NCBI GenBank assembly: GCA_029233925.1
Contig: JARGOX010000004.1
Coordinates: 62,001-126,000 of the forward strand
Source: Rhizobiaceae bacterium
GTDB lineage: Bacteria > Pseudomonadota > Alphaproteobacteria > Rhizobiales > Rhizobiaceae
Direction of reading: 5' to 3'
DNA: 64,000 nt
A program made the position numbers and the translations under genes. A model generated the notes under the pieces. That model was not told where the DNA came from and did not search any database. It saw only the letters and a program-made list of their open reading frames with translations. Below, in pieces: positions 1-8,929 of the stretch. The stretch's first letter is position 1; each line of letters opens with the position of its first letter.

Positions 1-1
1 A

Positions 2-145
2 GTACCACAGGAGGGGGAACTGAAACACGATCACATCGTGATCCAGCAGGCGCTGTTGCTCGACTTCTATGTTTATCTTGAAACGCGGATACAGGGCGTA
101 AAGGTCAATCAATGTTACATTGTCAACGCCGCTTGCGGCCTTTGA
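2..145 (+). CDS. C-terminal fragment of an unidentified protein (5' end outside window)
   Basis: An open frame enters from the left edge and runs 47 codons to a TGA. Its last residues read ...IVNAACGL. The stretch around KHDHIVIQQALL faintly recalls the last helices of the FCD domain of GntR-family regulators, a common neighbour of hydroxyproline genes, but the match is too weak to name it. It could equally be non-coding. The upstream sequence would settle it. Confidence 0.25.
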   Translation, partial: VPQEGELKHDHIVIQQALLLDFYVYLETRIQGVKVNQCYIVNAACGL

Positions 146-446
146 AAGGTCCCTGTTCGCCCGGGAATAGCGTTGCCCCGGATGGGCAAAAAGTACGAGT
201 ATCCTTTGGTCTGGCCGCACCACAGTTTCCCTGTTCCGCTGGAACCTGTCCTGATTTCATTCATTGACGAGAGGTTCCAGGTTCGTGTTTTACGCGCGCT
301 CTCAACGAAAATTGCTTCACACTGTTGCCGAAGCGTTCTAAAACACGGACTATCTTGTCCGTACCAGACCTTGTCAACAACGGGTAGTGCCGGAACAATC
401 AATGCGCCTGTCAAAAGAGACAGACCTGTCAGAAAAGGAAGAACCA
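146..446. other. Intergenic region upstream of the hydroxyproline-type genes
   Basis: About 300 bases without a credible gene; the short ORFs here lack ribosome-binding sites and family resemblance. An inverted repeat, GGAACCT at 241-247 and AGGTTCC at 272-278, with a 24-base spacer, could be an operator or a weak hairpin. I see no clear -35/-10 pair. The end of the region (AAGGAAGAACC) supplies a Shine-Dalgarno for the next gene. Confidence 0.35.
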
Positions 447-1340
447 ATGTGGCGCGGCGTCATTCCAGCAGTAACAACCAAATTCAAAGAGGATTTCAGC
501 CTTGACCATGCGGAAATGGAGCGTTGCTTTGCCCTGCAGATGGACGCTGGTTGTCATGGACTGATCGCCTGCGGCACCCTGGGGGAAGGCAATATGCTTT
601 CTCACGAGGAGCGCATTGACGTATTGCGCCTGTGCAAGAGCGCCACGGGGACCAAACCAGCCCTGCTGACCATATCCGAGGCTGGAACAAGAGAAGCCTG
701 TGAACTGGCGAAAATGGCCGCATCGGCCGGAGCGGATGGCCTGATGGTCGTGCCTTCACCGATCTACCATACGGACCGCGATGAAACGATCGCCAATCTG
801 AGGGCCATTGCCCAGGCAGGCGGCCTGCCGGTGATGATCTATTCCAACCGGGTCGGATATCGTGTCGATATCACCCCTGAGATGATGGTTGAACTGGCAG
901 AAGAGCCGCTTTTCGTGGCCATCAAGGAAAGTTCGGACGATATCCGTCGCGCAACGGAAATCTTCAATATGCTGAGTGACCGTTACGACGTTCTGACCGG
1001 TGTGGACAATCTGGCCTATGAGGCTCTGGCGGTTGGTGCTGTCGGCTGGGTCGCCGGTCTGGTCGTCGCTTTTCCGCGTGAAACTGTGGCGATCTATGAA
1101 TTGATGCAGCAGAACCGCCACGCTGAAGCGCTGAAAATCTATCGCTGGTTCCGCCCTCTGCTGGATCTGGATGTCTCCACCTATCTGGTTCAGCAGATCA
1201 AACTGGCTGAACTGATTGAAATCAACAGCAATGACCGGGTCAGGATGCCGCGCCAACCGCTGAAGGGCGACCACCGCGCCCGTGTGGAGCGCATCATTCG
1301 CGATGCCATCGCCTGCCGCCCAGACCTCCCGCAATATTGA
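447..1340 (+). CDS. DHDPS-family lyase, probable 1-pyrroline-4-hydroxy-2-carboxylate deaminase
   Basis: A 297-residue (beta/alpha)8 class I aldolase-like protein of the dihydrodipicolinate synthase/N-acetylneuraminate lyase family. The Schiff-base lysine is K160 in VAIKESSDD, the catalytic tyrosine is Y132 in MIYSNRVGY, and the substrate loop is ACGTLGEGN near residue 45. The start at 447 is preferred over a longer frame from 387 because AAGGAAGAACC precedes it and the protein then begins with the usual MWRGVIPAVTTKF. The next gene is a proline racemase-family epimerase only 7 bases downstream. In alphaproteobacterial hydroxyproline catabolism this pairing supplies epimerase and deaminase, with 1-pyrroline-4-hydroxy-2-carboxylate as substrate. 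The dehydrogenase steps are not in the window. Another aldolase or deaminase specificity of this broad family cannot be excluded. Confidence 0.75.
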   Translation: MWRGVIPAVTTKFKEDFSLDHAEMERCFALQMDAGCHGLIACGTLGEGNMLSHEERIDVLRLCKSATGTKPALLTISEAGTREACELAKMAASAGADGLMVVPSPIYHTDRDETIANLRAIAQAGGLPVMIYSNRVGYRVDITPEMMVELAEEPLFVAIKESSDDIRRATEIFNMLSDRYDVLTGVDNLAYEALAVGAVGWVAGLVVAFPRETVAIYELMQQNRHAEALKIYRWFRPLLDLDVSTYLVQQIKLAELIEINSNDRVRMPRQPLKGDHRARVERIIRDAIACRPDLPQY

Positions 1341-1347
1341 GCGCCCC

Positions 1348-2361
1348 ATGGCACAGCACAGCTTCTTTTGCATTGATGGCCACACCTGTGGTAATCCGGT
1401 GCGTGTCGTGGCGGGCGGAGGCCCTCAGCTCGATGGCAACAGCATGCTTGAACGCCGGGCTCATTTCCTCGCCGACTATGACTGGATCCGAACCGGCCTG
1501 ATGTTTGAGCCGCGTGGCCATGACTTGATGTCCGGTTCAATTCTCTATCCGCCGACACGCGCCGATTGCGATGTCGGCGTGCTGTTCATAGAAACATCCG
1601 GATGCCTGCCGATGTGCGGCCATGGAACGATTGGTACCGTCACAATGGCCATTGAGCACGGGCTTGTCACACCGAAGACACCAGGTATTTTGCGGCTGGA
1701 TACGCCAGCCGGGCTGGTCATTGCGGAATATCGGCAGGACGGTCGCTTTGTCGAAGAGGTGCGACTGACCAACGTGCCATCCTTTGTGCATTCCACCGGC
1801 TTGAGCGTTGAATGCCCGGGTCTTGGCGAACTCACCGTCGATATTGCCTATGGCGGCAATTTTTACGCCATTGTCGAACCACAGGCGGGTTTTCGCGACA
1901 TTGCCGATCACCGCGCCATCGACCTGATCGGATGGAGCCCCGGCCTGCGCGCTGCCCTCAATGAAAAATATCGGTTCATTCACCCCGAACATCCCGAAAT
2001 CCAGGGGTTGTCGCACATTTTGTGGACCGGCGCGCCGACGCCATCCACAACGGGGCCAACCGCAACCGCCCGCAATGCGGTGTTCTATGGCGACAGGGCC
2101 ATTGACCGCTCACCCTGTGGCACAGGCACCTCGGCACGCATGGCCCATTGGGCCGCACGCGGACAGCTGAAAACCGGTGACGAATTCATCCACGAAAGCA
2201 TCATCGGGTCCATTTTCAAAGGCCGGGTTGAAGGCACTGCCCGGGTAGGTGATCACGATGCCATCATTCCCTCCATTGGCGGATGGGCGCGCATGACCGG
2301 CCTCAATACAATATTCATCGATGACCGGGATCCGTTTGCGCATGGCTTTGTGGTGAACTGA
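1348..2361 (+). CDS. Proline racemase-family protein, probable 4-hydroxyproline 2-epimerase
   Basis: A 337-residue cytoplasmic epimerase that would interconvert trans-4-hydroxy-L-proline and cis-4-hydroxy-D-proline by two-base chemistry. Both catalytic cysteines are present: C90 in PMCGHGTIG and C257 in DRSPCGTGTSA. This excludes the trans-3-hydroxyproline dehydratase subgroup, which has threonine at one position. The start at 1348 gives MAQHSFFCIDGHTCGNPVR, the canonical N-terminus. The longer frame from 1282 overlaps the upstream gene and has no ribosome-binding site. It probably forms an operon with the DHDPS-family gene, the two catalysing consecutive or near-consecutive steps of hydroxyproline use. 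True proline racemase is the alternative, but the neighbour favours hydroxyproline. Confidence 0.85.
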   Translation: MAQHSFFCIDGHTCGNPVRVVAGGGPQLDGNSMLERRAHFLADYDWIRTGLMFEPRGHDLMSGSILYPPTRADCDVGVLFIETSGCLPMCGHGTIGTVTMAIEHGLVTPKTPGILRLDTPAGLVIAEYRQDGRFVEEVRLTNVPSFVHSTGLSVECPGLGELTVDIAYGGNFYAIVEPQAGFRDIADHRAIDLIGWSPGLRAALNEKYRFIHPEHPEIQGLSHILWTGAPTPSTTGPTATARNAVFYGDRAIDRSPCGTGTSARMAHWAARGQLKTGDEFIHESIIGSIFKGRVEGTARVGDHDAIIPSIGGWARMTGLNTIFIDDRDPFAHGFVVN

Positions 2362-2385
2362 ACCCGGCAAGGGATTTCCATTTCA

Positions 2386-2895
2386 CTATGGTCCCACCGT
2401 GCTTGCGGCGATGCGGGCAAATATCTGGTCGAGTTCGCCAGCCAAGATTTGCAGGGCATTCTCACCCTCTTCAAAATAGGGAGAGAAAACATGGGTCGGC
2501 GTTTTGTAGGACAGGGTCGCCCCACCGTCAGGATTTTGAAAAACGTAAAAGCGTATGGGTGCCTCAATGCCTGCAGCCAGGCTTGCTTGCAGCATGCGAA
2601 CGGCAAAATCATTGCGGTAGACACCAACAACACGGTTTCCGGGTATGTCTACCCCTCGGCTGCGCGCCCCCACTGAGGCGCTGGCCTGCGTGACGAGACC
2701 CATTTTTTCTGCCCTGATGGCCGCATCCAACCGCGCATTCAATGCGTCAAACGAATAGGCGCTCACATGCGCCACCCATCCGACACGGTCAAACGGCTTG
2801 CCTGTTTGCGCGGCGGCGGGAAGGCTCATCAAAAGACACAAAGCCATTGCCGCAAAGGTTGAAAGTGCTGATGGAACTGGCAGTCGGGTCATCAT
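2386..2895 (-). CDS. Exported DUF302-family protein
   Basis: About 170 residues. An N-terminal signal peptide (MMTRLPVPS followed by a hydrophobic stretch ending SLPAAAQ) points to periplasmic location. The mature part carries the DUF302 pattern: an N-terminal strand, then MGLVTQASASVGARSRG, then VGVYRNDFAVRMLQASLAAGIEAPIRFYVF, where small DUF302 proteins place a potential ligand pocket. Function is unknown for the family. The start is placed at MM, as the longer frame to 2973 only adds poorly coding sequence. It is convergent with the epimerase gene (24 bases apart) and divergent from the dienelactone hydrolase gene. Confidence 0.75.
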   Translation of the reverse strand: MMTRLPVPSALSTFAAMALCLLMSLPAAAQTGKPFDRVGWVAHVSAYSFDALNARLDAAIRAEKMGLVTQASASVGARSRGVDIPGNRVVGVYRNDFAVRMLQASLAAGIEAPIRFYVFQNPDGGATLSYKTPTHVFSPYFEEGENALQILAGELDQIFARIAASTVGP

Positions 2896-3158
2896 GTCTG
2901 TCTTTCCGGGCCTTGCCCCACTGTACAAAACAGATTCTCGTATCGAACAGACCGATGGGCGATGTCCAATCACGTCGGTTCACAATCTGTTTCGGCTCAT
3001 GGCGCTGCTGCACAGGCGCAGGTGTTTCCAGGGTGCACCACCTGAAGCAGCCGCATTGACCAATAAAATGAACCTCACTCTTGGCAACGCTGTACGGCGC
3101 TCTAAATTGATGGCTAGGTGTTGAAACCTGCAATTGATCGCTTAACGGGAATAAAACG

Positions 3159-4064
3159 ATGAATGAACACAGCTCAATTCAACGCAAGACCGCCAAGGAC
3201 TTTCCGCAGAAACTGCTCGATCTCTATGACTATTATGCCCATGGGAAAATCACCAAACGGGCGTTTCTGGATGGCGCGGCGAAATACGCTGCCGCGGGGG
3301 TCACGGCAGCCATGCTGCTTGACCAGCTCTCCCCGAATTACGCCTTGGCCCAGCAGGTGGCACCGGACGATCCGGATATCGAGGCCAGCCGCGTCACGTA
3401 TGATTCACCCAATGGCAACGGATCAGTGAATGCCTATCTGGTGCGTCCGGCCGGGGCAAAAGGCAAACTCCCGGCCGTGCTGGTGATTCACGAGAACCGC
3501 GGATTGAACCCCTATATCGAAGATGTCACGCGCCGCATGGCAAAGGCCGGTTTCATGGCTCTTGCACCGGACGGCCTGACATCGGTCGGCGGCTATCCGG
3601 GCAATGACAATGATGGGCGTGACCTGCAGCGCACGGTTGACGGTGAAAAACTGCTCAATGATTTTTTTGCCGGTTTTGAATATCTCATTGCCCGCGAGGA
3701 TTGCTCAGGCAAAGTCGGCGCGGTCGGTTTTTGTTATGGCGGGGGTGTCGTCAATGCACTTGCTGTGGCCTATCCGGAACTTGCCGCGGCGGTGCCCTTT
3801 TACGGGCGGCAGCCCGATGCCGCTGATGTCAAGGACATAGGTGCTGCACTGCTCATTCAATACGCAGAACTCGATGAGCGGATCAACGCCGGCTGGCCGG
3901 CCTATGAAGCCGCGCTGAAGGCCGCTGGAACGCCCTTTACCGTGCATATCTATCCGGGTGTCAATCACGGTTTTCACAACGATACGACACCGCGCTACGA
4001 TGAGGCGACCGCGAAACTGGCGGAAGAGCGCACTGTGGCCTTTTTCAAAGAACACCTCATGTAA
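3159..4064 (+). CDS. Dienelactone hydrolase family protein, YghX-like, probably exported
   Basis: A 301-residue alpha/beta hydrolase. The triad is C192 in GFCYGGG, about D239 in AELDERIN and H270 in VNHGFHND: the Cys-Asp-His set of dienelactone hydrolases, not a serine triad. An N-terminal helical segment (residues about 30-62, ending NYALAQQ) looks like a signal or anchor, as in YghX-type proteins, so the enzyme probably acts in or facing the periplasm. The aldo/keto reductase downstream reproduces the E. coli yghX-yghZ neighbourhood. This suggests a shared role in handling small reactive carbonyls or lactones, which is inference. The true substrate is unknown. Confidence 0.8.
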   Translation: MNEHSSIQRKTAKDFPQKLLDLYDYYAHGKITKRAFLDGAAKYAAAGVTAAMLLDQLSPNYALAQQVAPDDPDIEASRVTYDSPNGNGSVNAYLVRPAGAKGKLPAVLVIHENRGLNPYIEDVTRRMAKAGFMALAPDGLTSVGGYPGNDNDGRDLQRTVDGEKLLNDFFAGFEYLIAREDCSGKVGAVGFCYGGGVVNALAVAYPELAAAVPFYGRQPDAADVKDIGAALLIQYAELDERINAGWPAYEAALKAAGTPFTVHIYPGVNHGFHNDTTPRYDEATAKLAEERTVAFFKEHLM

Positions 4065-4123
4065 CCGATGCGGCAACGCGTTGATCGGCGTTCGCCGCTC
4101 ATGAAATTGCGGCGCCCGGCAGG

Positions 4124-4156
4124 ATGAGCCTGTGTCACGGTTGGACACAGGCTCAT
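4124..4156. other. Perfect 13-bp stem-loop between the hydrolase and reductase genes
   Basis: Arms ATGAGCCTGTGTC (4124-4136) and GACACAGGCTCAT (4144-4156) are exact reverse complements around a 7-base loop. No T-run follows, so it is not a classical intrinsic terminator. It may be an RNA-stability or processing element, or a transcription-factor palindrome. Confidence 0.7.
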
Positions 4157-4237
4157 TGACCATGCATAAAGATAACAGGAGAGACTGGGGACCCGACTCG
4201 GGTCACCCATCAAAACAAACGACGAAAGAGAACCTGC

Positions 4238-5266
4238 ATGACCTACACGCCCAACGCGGATCGCTACGCCAATATGGTCTATAATCGTTGCGGCGACAGC
4301 GGCTTGAAATTGCCGGCGATATCGCTGGGTCTGTGGCACAATTTCGGCGACGACACGCCGTTCTATACAAAACGGGATATTTGCAGGGCGGCCTTTGATC
4401 TGGGGATCACGCATTTCGACCTGGCCAATAATTACGGACCACCGGCCGGCAGCGCGGAACGCGCATTCGGGCAGATACTACGCACCGATTTTGCCAATCA
4501 CAGGGATGAGTTGATCATTTCCAGCAAAGCGGGATACGGCATGTGGGAAGGTCCTTATGGAGAATGGGGCAGCCGCAAATATTTGATTTCGTCCTGCGAC
4601 CAGAGCCTGAAACGGATGGGGCTCGATTATGTGGATATTTTCTATTCGCATCGGTTTGACCCGGATACGCCTCTGGAAGAAACAATGGGTGCGCTTGACC
4701 AGATCGTGCGCTCGGGCAAAGCGCTTTATGCCGGCATCTCATCTTACAATTCGCAGCGCACACGTGAAGCTGTCGCAATCCTGAAGGATCTGGGCACACC
4801 GTGCCTCATTCACCAGCCAAGCTACAATATGATCAATCGGTGGGTTGAGCGGGATGGATTGAAGGATACCCTGAAGGATCTGGGTGTCGGGTCCATCGCC
4901 TTTACGCCCCTGGCACAGGGCATGCTGACAAACAAATACCTCAAGGGCGTCCCTGAAGGCAGCCGTGCAGCGCAGCATAAATCGCTCAAACCGGAATTTT
5001 TGTCGGAAAAGGCCATCGACAATATCCGGCAGTTGGATCTCATCGCAAAACGCCGTGGCCAGACTCTGGCTCAGATGGCCATTGCCTGGGTGTTGCGCGA
5101 CGGTGGCATCACCACGGCGCTGATCGGTGCGTCGCGACCGCAACAGGTGGTTGATTGCGCCGGTGCGATCGACAATCTGGACTTCACGGCGGAGGAACTT
5201 GCCGAAATAGACACCTATGCCGACGAAGAAGGCATCAATCTCTGGGCAAAATCCTCAGCCGATTAA
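4238..5266 (+). CDS. Aldo/keto reductase, YghZ/Gpr-like
   Basis: A 342-residue NADPH-dependent (beta/alpha)8 reductase. The family active-site region FDLANNYGPPAGSAERAFG holds the catalytic Asp and Tyr, the Lys sits in IISSKAGYGMW, and the His in DIFYSHRFDPDTP. The cofactor-binding C-terminus includes TALIGASRPQQVVD. It closely follows the layout of E. coli YghZ (L-glyceraldehyde 3-phosphate/methylglyoxal reductase), including the Kv-beta-like GPYGEWGSRKYL segment. A cytosolic role in reducing small aldehydes is likely. It lies 173 bases after the YghX-like gene, with a strong hairpin between. Confidence 0.85.
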   Translation: MTYTPNADRYANMVYNRCGDSGLKLPAISLGLWHNFGDDTPFYTKRDICRAAFDLGITHFDLANNYGPPAGSAERAFGQILRTDFANHRDELIISSKAGYGMWEGPYGEWGSRKYLISSCDQSLKRMGLDYVDIFYSHRFDPDTPLEETMGALDQIVRSGKALYAGISSYNSQRTREAVAILKDLGTPCLIHQPSYNMINRWVERDGLKDTLKDLGVGSIAFTPLAQGMLTNKYLKGVPEGSRAAQHKSLKPEFLSEKAIDNIRQLDLIAKRRGQTLAQMAIAWVLRDGGITTALIGASRPQQVVDCAGAIDNLDFTAEELAEIDTYADEEGINLWAKSSAD

Positions 5267-5545
5267 TGTAAAATTCAACATCCAGATGTAAAACACTCAG
5301 AAGGGCTCGGCGTTTTGCTTGCAATACGCCAAATGGTTCCGAATAGGTGTACCAATTCGAGGAAATGGGGCAATTATGGCCGGTTTGCCTCGTTCGTTTG
5401 GTCTGTGTGTCTTGACACAGAGGGTGCGGGGATAAAGAGTTAAACTCGCAATGGGGATAATAACTGGCGCAGCCGGAACTGAGAAACAGCCACATCATGG
5501 TCTGATGATGCAGGACGATCGGGACGCGTGAGAGGTGGAGATCAA
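5267..5545. other. Intergenic region upstream of the ABC-like gene
   Basis: About 280 bases with no credible gene. A TTGACA hexamer near 5411 resembles a -35 element, but no convincing -10 is correctly spaced, so no promoter is claimed. The last bases (AGAGGTGGAG at 5530-5539) form the ribosome-binding site for the TTG start of the next gene. Confidence 0.3.
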
Positions 5546-8260
5546 TTGGAGCGCAACCTTCTAAAATATATCTGGCGCCATTCGCGAAGTAAACAGATAT
5601 GGATATTCATAGTTGTACTGGCAGCCATGCCAGTCTACTTCCTGATGTTGCAGTTGCCCAAGCTCATCGTCAATGGTCCCATCCAGGCGGTTGGTTTCGA
5701 GACACCCGAGGCCACGCAACCCTTTCTTTCTATCTCGTTGCCTTTCACGCAATATTTTACCGATCAGCAGATCATGCTGTTCGACGGTTTCCAATTGCAA
5801 CGGCCATCCATGCTGGTGGTCTTGTGTATTTCCTTTCTGCTGGCCGTTGCCCTGAACGGCTGGTTCAAACTCTATATCAATACCTACAAGGGCAAACTCG
5901 GCGAAAGCCTGTTGCGCCGGTTGCGCTACGAGCTGTTTGATCGTGTGCTGCGCTATCCGATCGGCAAGATCCGTCAGGTCAAGCCGTCGGAGATTTCCAG
6001 CGTCATCAAGGATGAAGTCGAACCGCTGGGCGAATTTTTCGGAGATGCCTTTTCAGCGCCGGTCTTTCTGGGCGCCCAGGCGCTGACAGGCATGACGTTC
6101 CTGTTTCTGCAAAATACCATGTTCGGGGCTATCACGCTTGGGATCGTGGTGTTCCAGGCGTGGATCATTCCGCGCCTGAGGCGGCGTTTGCTGGAACTTG
6201 GACGTCGACGCCAGCGGGCAGCGCGCAGATTGTCCGGTAGAATTGGCGAATATGTCCAGGGCATGGACGACGTCCATCTGCATGGCGTCACCAATCGTGC
6301 CCGGGCGAACATCTGGAACATATTGCGCGGCATTCTCGCCACACGCTTCGAGCTCTATCAGCGCAAGTTCTTTGTCAAATTCATCAACAACTTCCTCATC
6401 CAGCTCCTGGCATTTATTTTCTACCTTCTTGGCGGTTATCTGGTGATTACCGGCCGGATGGATCTTGGTGCTTTGGTCGCATCGATTGCCGCCTACAAGG
6501 ATTTGCCCGCACCCATCAAGGGTATTATCGACTGGGATCAACAACGTTTGATGAACCAGATTCGCTATGAACAGGCGGTAGAGGATTTTGCAGAAACCGA
6601 AATCGTCCCCTATGAGCGGCAGGTGGCAACAGACCAGGTCCTGTCGAATATTCAAGATGGGTACAAACTGAGTAATATTACGGTGGTGGATTCGTCGGAC
6701 CAGCCAGTGATCGAGTCCTTCTCGGCTACCCTGTCGCGGCATGAAGCCGTGGCCATTGTTGGTGGCAATGATTCCGGTGCCGAACAGGTTGCTGAAGTTT
6801 TGGGCCGATTGCTTCATGCGCGGTCGGGCTCCATTACGCTGGACGGAAATGATCTGGACAACATAGCGGAATCGCAGACGGGCCAGCGCATCGGCTATGC
6901 CGACAGCAATGTATTCTATGCCGGCGGCAGTATAAAAGCCACTTTGGCCGAAACATTGCCATTTGTCGGGAATGCAGCACCGGTGATCAAGAATGCGAGT
7001 TCTGGTGCCGATTTCTCGAACTATGAAAACGATGCGATGGTGAGTGCCGATGTCGACATGATCTACGATGTCGATGATCCGGTTTCCAATCCCTCCTGGC
7101 CTGATGACGCCTTCTGGCCGCACCTGCTTTCGGTGATGCGGAGCACCAGACTGTATAATGATGTTCTTGAATTTGGTTTGCTACGCACGCTGGACAGTGA
7201 GGGTGATGAAACGATCAAAGCCAGTCTGCTGGAAGCACGGCGGGAGTTTGCCGACGACAAATCAATCGATGAACTCAGCGGTGCAGTGGAATTTTTTGAT
7301 CCGGAAAAATACAATCATCAACTGACAATCGGCGAGAACCTGATTTTCGGCACACCCCTTGATGCGCAATTCAACCCGGAAAACCTGCCGTCCAACAAGA
7401 CAATGCTTGGCGTGCTCAAGCAAACAGACCTGATGTCGCAGCTGTTTGATGCGGGACGTGAGGTGGCTGAAAACAATGTGGAACTGTTTGGTGATCTGAC
7501 CGAGGACAGCATGCTGCTGCAACGCACCGGCGGTCCCTCCCCCGAACAGATTGTGGCCATGAAACAGATGTTGGACCGCACATCCGGAAAGACGGTTACA
7601 ACCGCTCCGGCAAATGATGTCACCACCATACTGGCACTTGCATTTGGCTATAGCGAAACGCAGTCTCGTTTCGGTGTGCTGGACGAAGCGCTGCAGACAC
7701 AATTGCTCAATGCCCGCAAGAAACTTGCTGAAACACTGGGATCGCAAGGCAATGACTCTGTTGCATTCCTTGACCCTGCACGTTTCAATCCGTCATTGAC
7801 GATTATTGATAACATTCTGTTCGGACGCATCGATGCCAGGCGGACAGGCGCCCGCGACCGGGTTCTCAATGCGATCAAGAAAATCCTCGAAGAACGCAAT
7901 ATATCCGAGACCATTTTCCGCATTGGTCTTTCCTACGACATCGGTGTTGCCGGCAGGAACCTGACAACCAGCCAGGCACAGAAACTCAAAGTCGCCCGGG
8001 CGTTGTTGAAGAAACCGGATATGGTCATCCTCAACCGTGCCCTTTCGGCATTGGATCCAGTGGAACGCAAGGCCATCATTCATGATATCCTGTCTCTGGG
8101 AAGCAAAGACGGGAAACGTCAAATGGGTGTCATCTGCGTGCCTGTCGACCATGGTCCCTGGGATGATTTTGACCGCGTCATATTGATGGAAGGTGGCAGT
8201 ATTTCGATTGATGGTACACCTGAGCAAGTCGCTCCACGCCTTGAAATGAGTAATGCATAA
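5546..8260 (+). CDS. ABC-exporter-like protein with degenerate, insert-containing nucleotide-binding domain
   Basis: A TTG start at 5546 (AGGTGGAG 6 bases upstream) gives 904 residues and is preferred to the GTG at 5528. Residues 1-340 form an ABC exporter transmembrane domain with about six hydrophobic segments. From about 375 an ABC ATPase fold begins, but every catalytic motif is altered. Walker A is GGNDSGAEQ (about 406), without the P-loop lysine. The Q-loop glutamine is replaced (GYADSNVF). The signature is LTTSQAQKL (about 805). Walker B is VILNRALSAL (about 825), with Asn-Arg in place of Asp-Glu. About 260 residues are inserted between the Q-loop and the signature half, and carry an internal duplication (see findings). 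The fold and dimer interface may persist without ATP hydrolysis. The cyclic-nucleotide-binding gene follows 30 bases later, so the two probably work together. Substrate unknown. Confidence 0.8.
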   Translation: MERNLLKYIWRHSRSKQIWIFIVVLAAMPVYFLMLQLPKLIVNGPIQAVGFETPEATQPFLSISLPFTQYFTDQQIMLFDGFQLQRPSMLVVLCISFLLAVALNGWFKLYINTYKGKLGESLLRRLRYELFDRVLRYPIGKIRQVKPSEISSVIKDEVEPLGEFFGDAFSAPVFLGAQALTGMTFLFLQNTMFGAITLGIVVFQAWIIPRLRRRLLELGRRRQRAARRLSGRIGEYVQGMDDVHLHGVTNRARANIWNILRGILATRFELYQRKFFVKFINNFLIQLLAFIFYLLGGYLVITGRMDLGALVASIAAYKDLPAPIKGIIDWDQQRLMNQIRYEQAVEDFAETEIVPYERQVATDQVLSNIQDGYKLSNITVVDSSDQPVIESFSATLSRHEAVAIVGGNDSGAEQVAEVLGRLLHARSGSITLDGNDLDNIAESQTGQRIGYADSNVFYAGGSIKATLAETLPFVGNAAPVIKNASSGADFSNYENDAMVSADVDMIYDVDDPVSNPSWPDDAFWPHLLSVMRSTRLYNDVLEFGLLRTLDSEGDETIKASLLEARREFADDKSIDELSGAVEFFDPEKYNHQLTIGENLIFGTPLDAQFNPENLPSNKTMLGVLKQTDLMSQLFDAGREVAENNVELFGDLTEDSMLLQRTGGPSPEQIVAMKQMLDRTSGKTVTTAPANDVTTILALAFGYSETQSRFGVLDEALQTQLLNARKKLAETLGSQGNDSVAFLDPARFNPSLTIIDNILFGRIDARRTGARDRVLNAIKKILEERNISETIFRIGLSYDIGVAGRNLTTSQAQKLKVARALLKKPDMVILNRALSALDPVERKAIIHDILSLGSKDGKRQMGVICVPVDHGPWDDFDRVILMEGGSISIDGTPEQVAPRLEMSNA

Positions 8261-8290
8261 TGATGGAACCGGAGATACTGGAGGGTCTTG

Positions 8291-8755
8291 ATGAGTACAC
8301 TTAAAGATGATGTGGCCATGCTGCGCAGGGTCGCACTTTTTTCAAGTGTCGACCCGAGTAAACTCAAACTGATTGCCTATACTGCATCGCAGCGGGTGTT
8401 TGAAGACGGAGAGATGGTATTCGCAAAAGGTTCAAACGGGACCTCTGCCTATCTGATCGTCCGGGGTGAAGCCGAAATACTCGTTGAAAGCGGTGGCAAA
8501 CAGGTCGTTGTGGCGGTGCATGGAAGAAATGCGCTTTTCGGTGAAATTTCCGCTTTCTGCGACGTGCCACGGACGGCCGGCGTGCGCGCCCGTGGCCAAT
8601 TGTCAGTTCTGGAACTGAAGCGAGAAAACCTCATGGAACTCATCCACGAATTTCCCGAGGTTGCCGTTGAGGTGATACGCGAACTTGCCAGACGACTGGC
8701 ATCGACAACCAGTGATCTGGCCCATGTGCTGGACAGCAAAGAGACATCCGACTGA
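8291..8755 (+). CDS. Stand-alone cyclic nucleotide-binding domain protein
   Basis: A 154-residue single-domain protein of the Crp/cNMP-binding fold without a DNA-binding domain. The beta-roll runs from LFSSVDPSKLKLIAY to the phosphate-binding cassette region FGEISAFCDVPRTAGVRA, where the G-E and R positions of a cNMP cassette are present. The protein ends in a C-terminal helix (MELIHEFPEVAVEVIRELARRL). The ATG at 8291 is preceded by GGAGGG. Only 30 bases separate it from the degenerate ABC protein, so it may act as a ligand-sensing partner of that protein, which is inference. Transcriptional regulation is unlikely because no HTH is present. Confidence 0.85.
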   Translation: MSTLKDDVAMLRRVALFSSVDPSKLKLIAYTASQRVFEDGEMVFAKGSNGTSAYLIVRGEAEILVESGGKQVVVAVHGRNALFGEISAFCDVPRTAGVRARGQLSVLELKRENLMELIHEFPEVAVEVIRELARRLASTTSDLAHVLDSKETSD

Positions 8756-8929
8756 TTTCAGCCATGTGCTGATTTATACCAAAGATCGCTTGAAAACAGA
8801 ATGCCGCCTTCGGCGCAAGTTCGGCATCATTAAAGGCGCTCAGAGGTTTGCAATATATGCAACACAGGCAACCACAGGGGCTGCGCCTTCCGGGCACGCC
8901 AGCCGGTGGCGCTGTGCCAATGATTCACT

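Noticed and set aside
5411-5450. Sigma-70 promoter starting with TTGACA
   Set aside because: No acceptable -10 hexamer at 16-18 bases.
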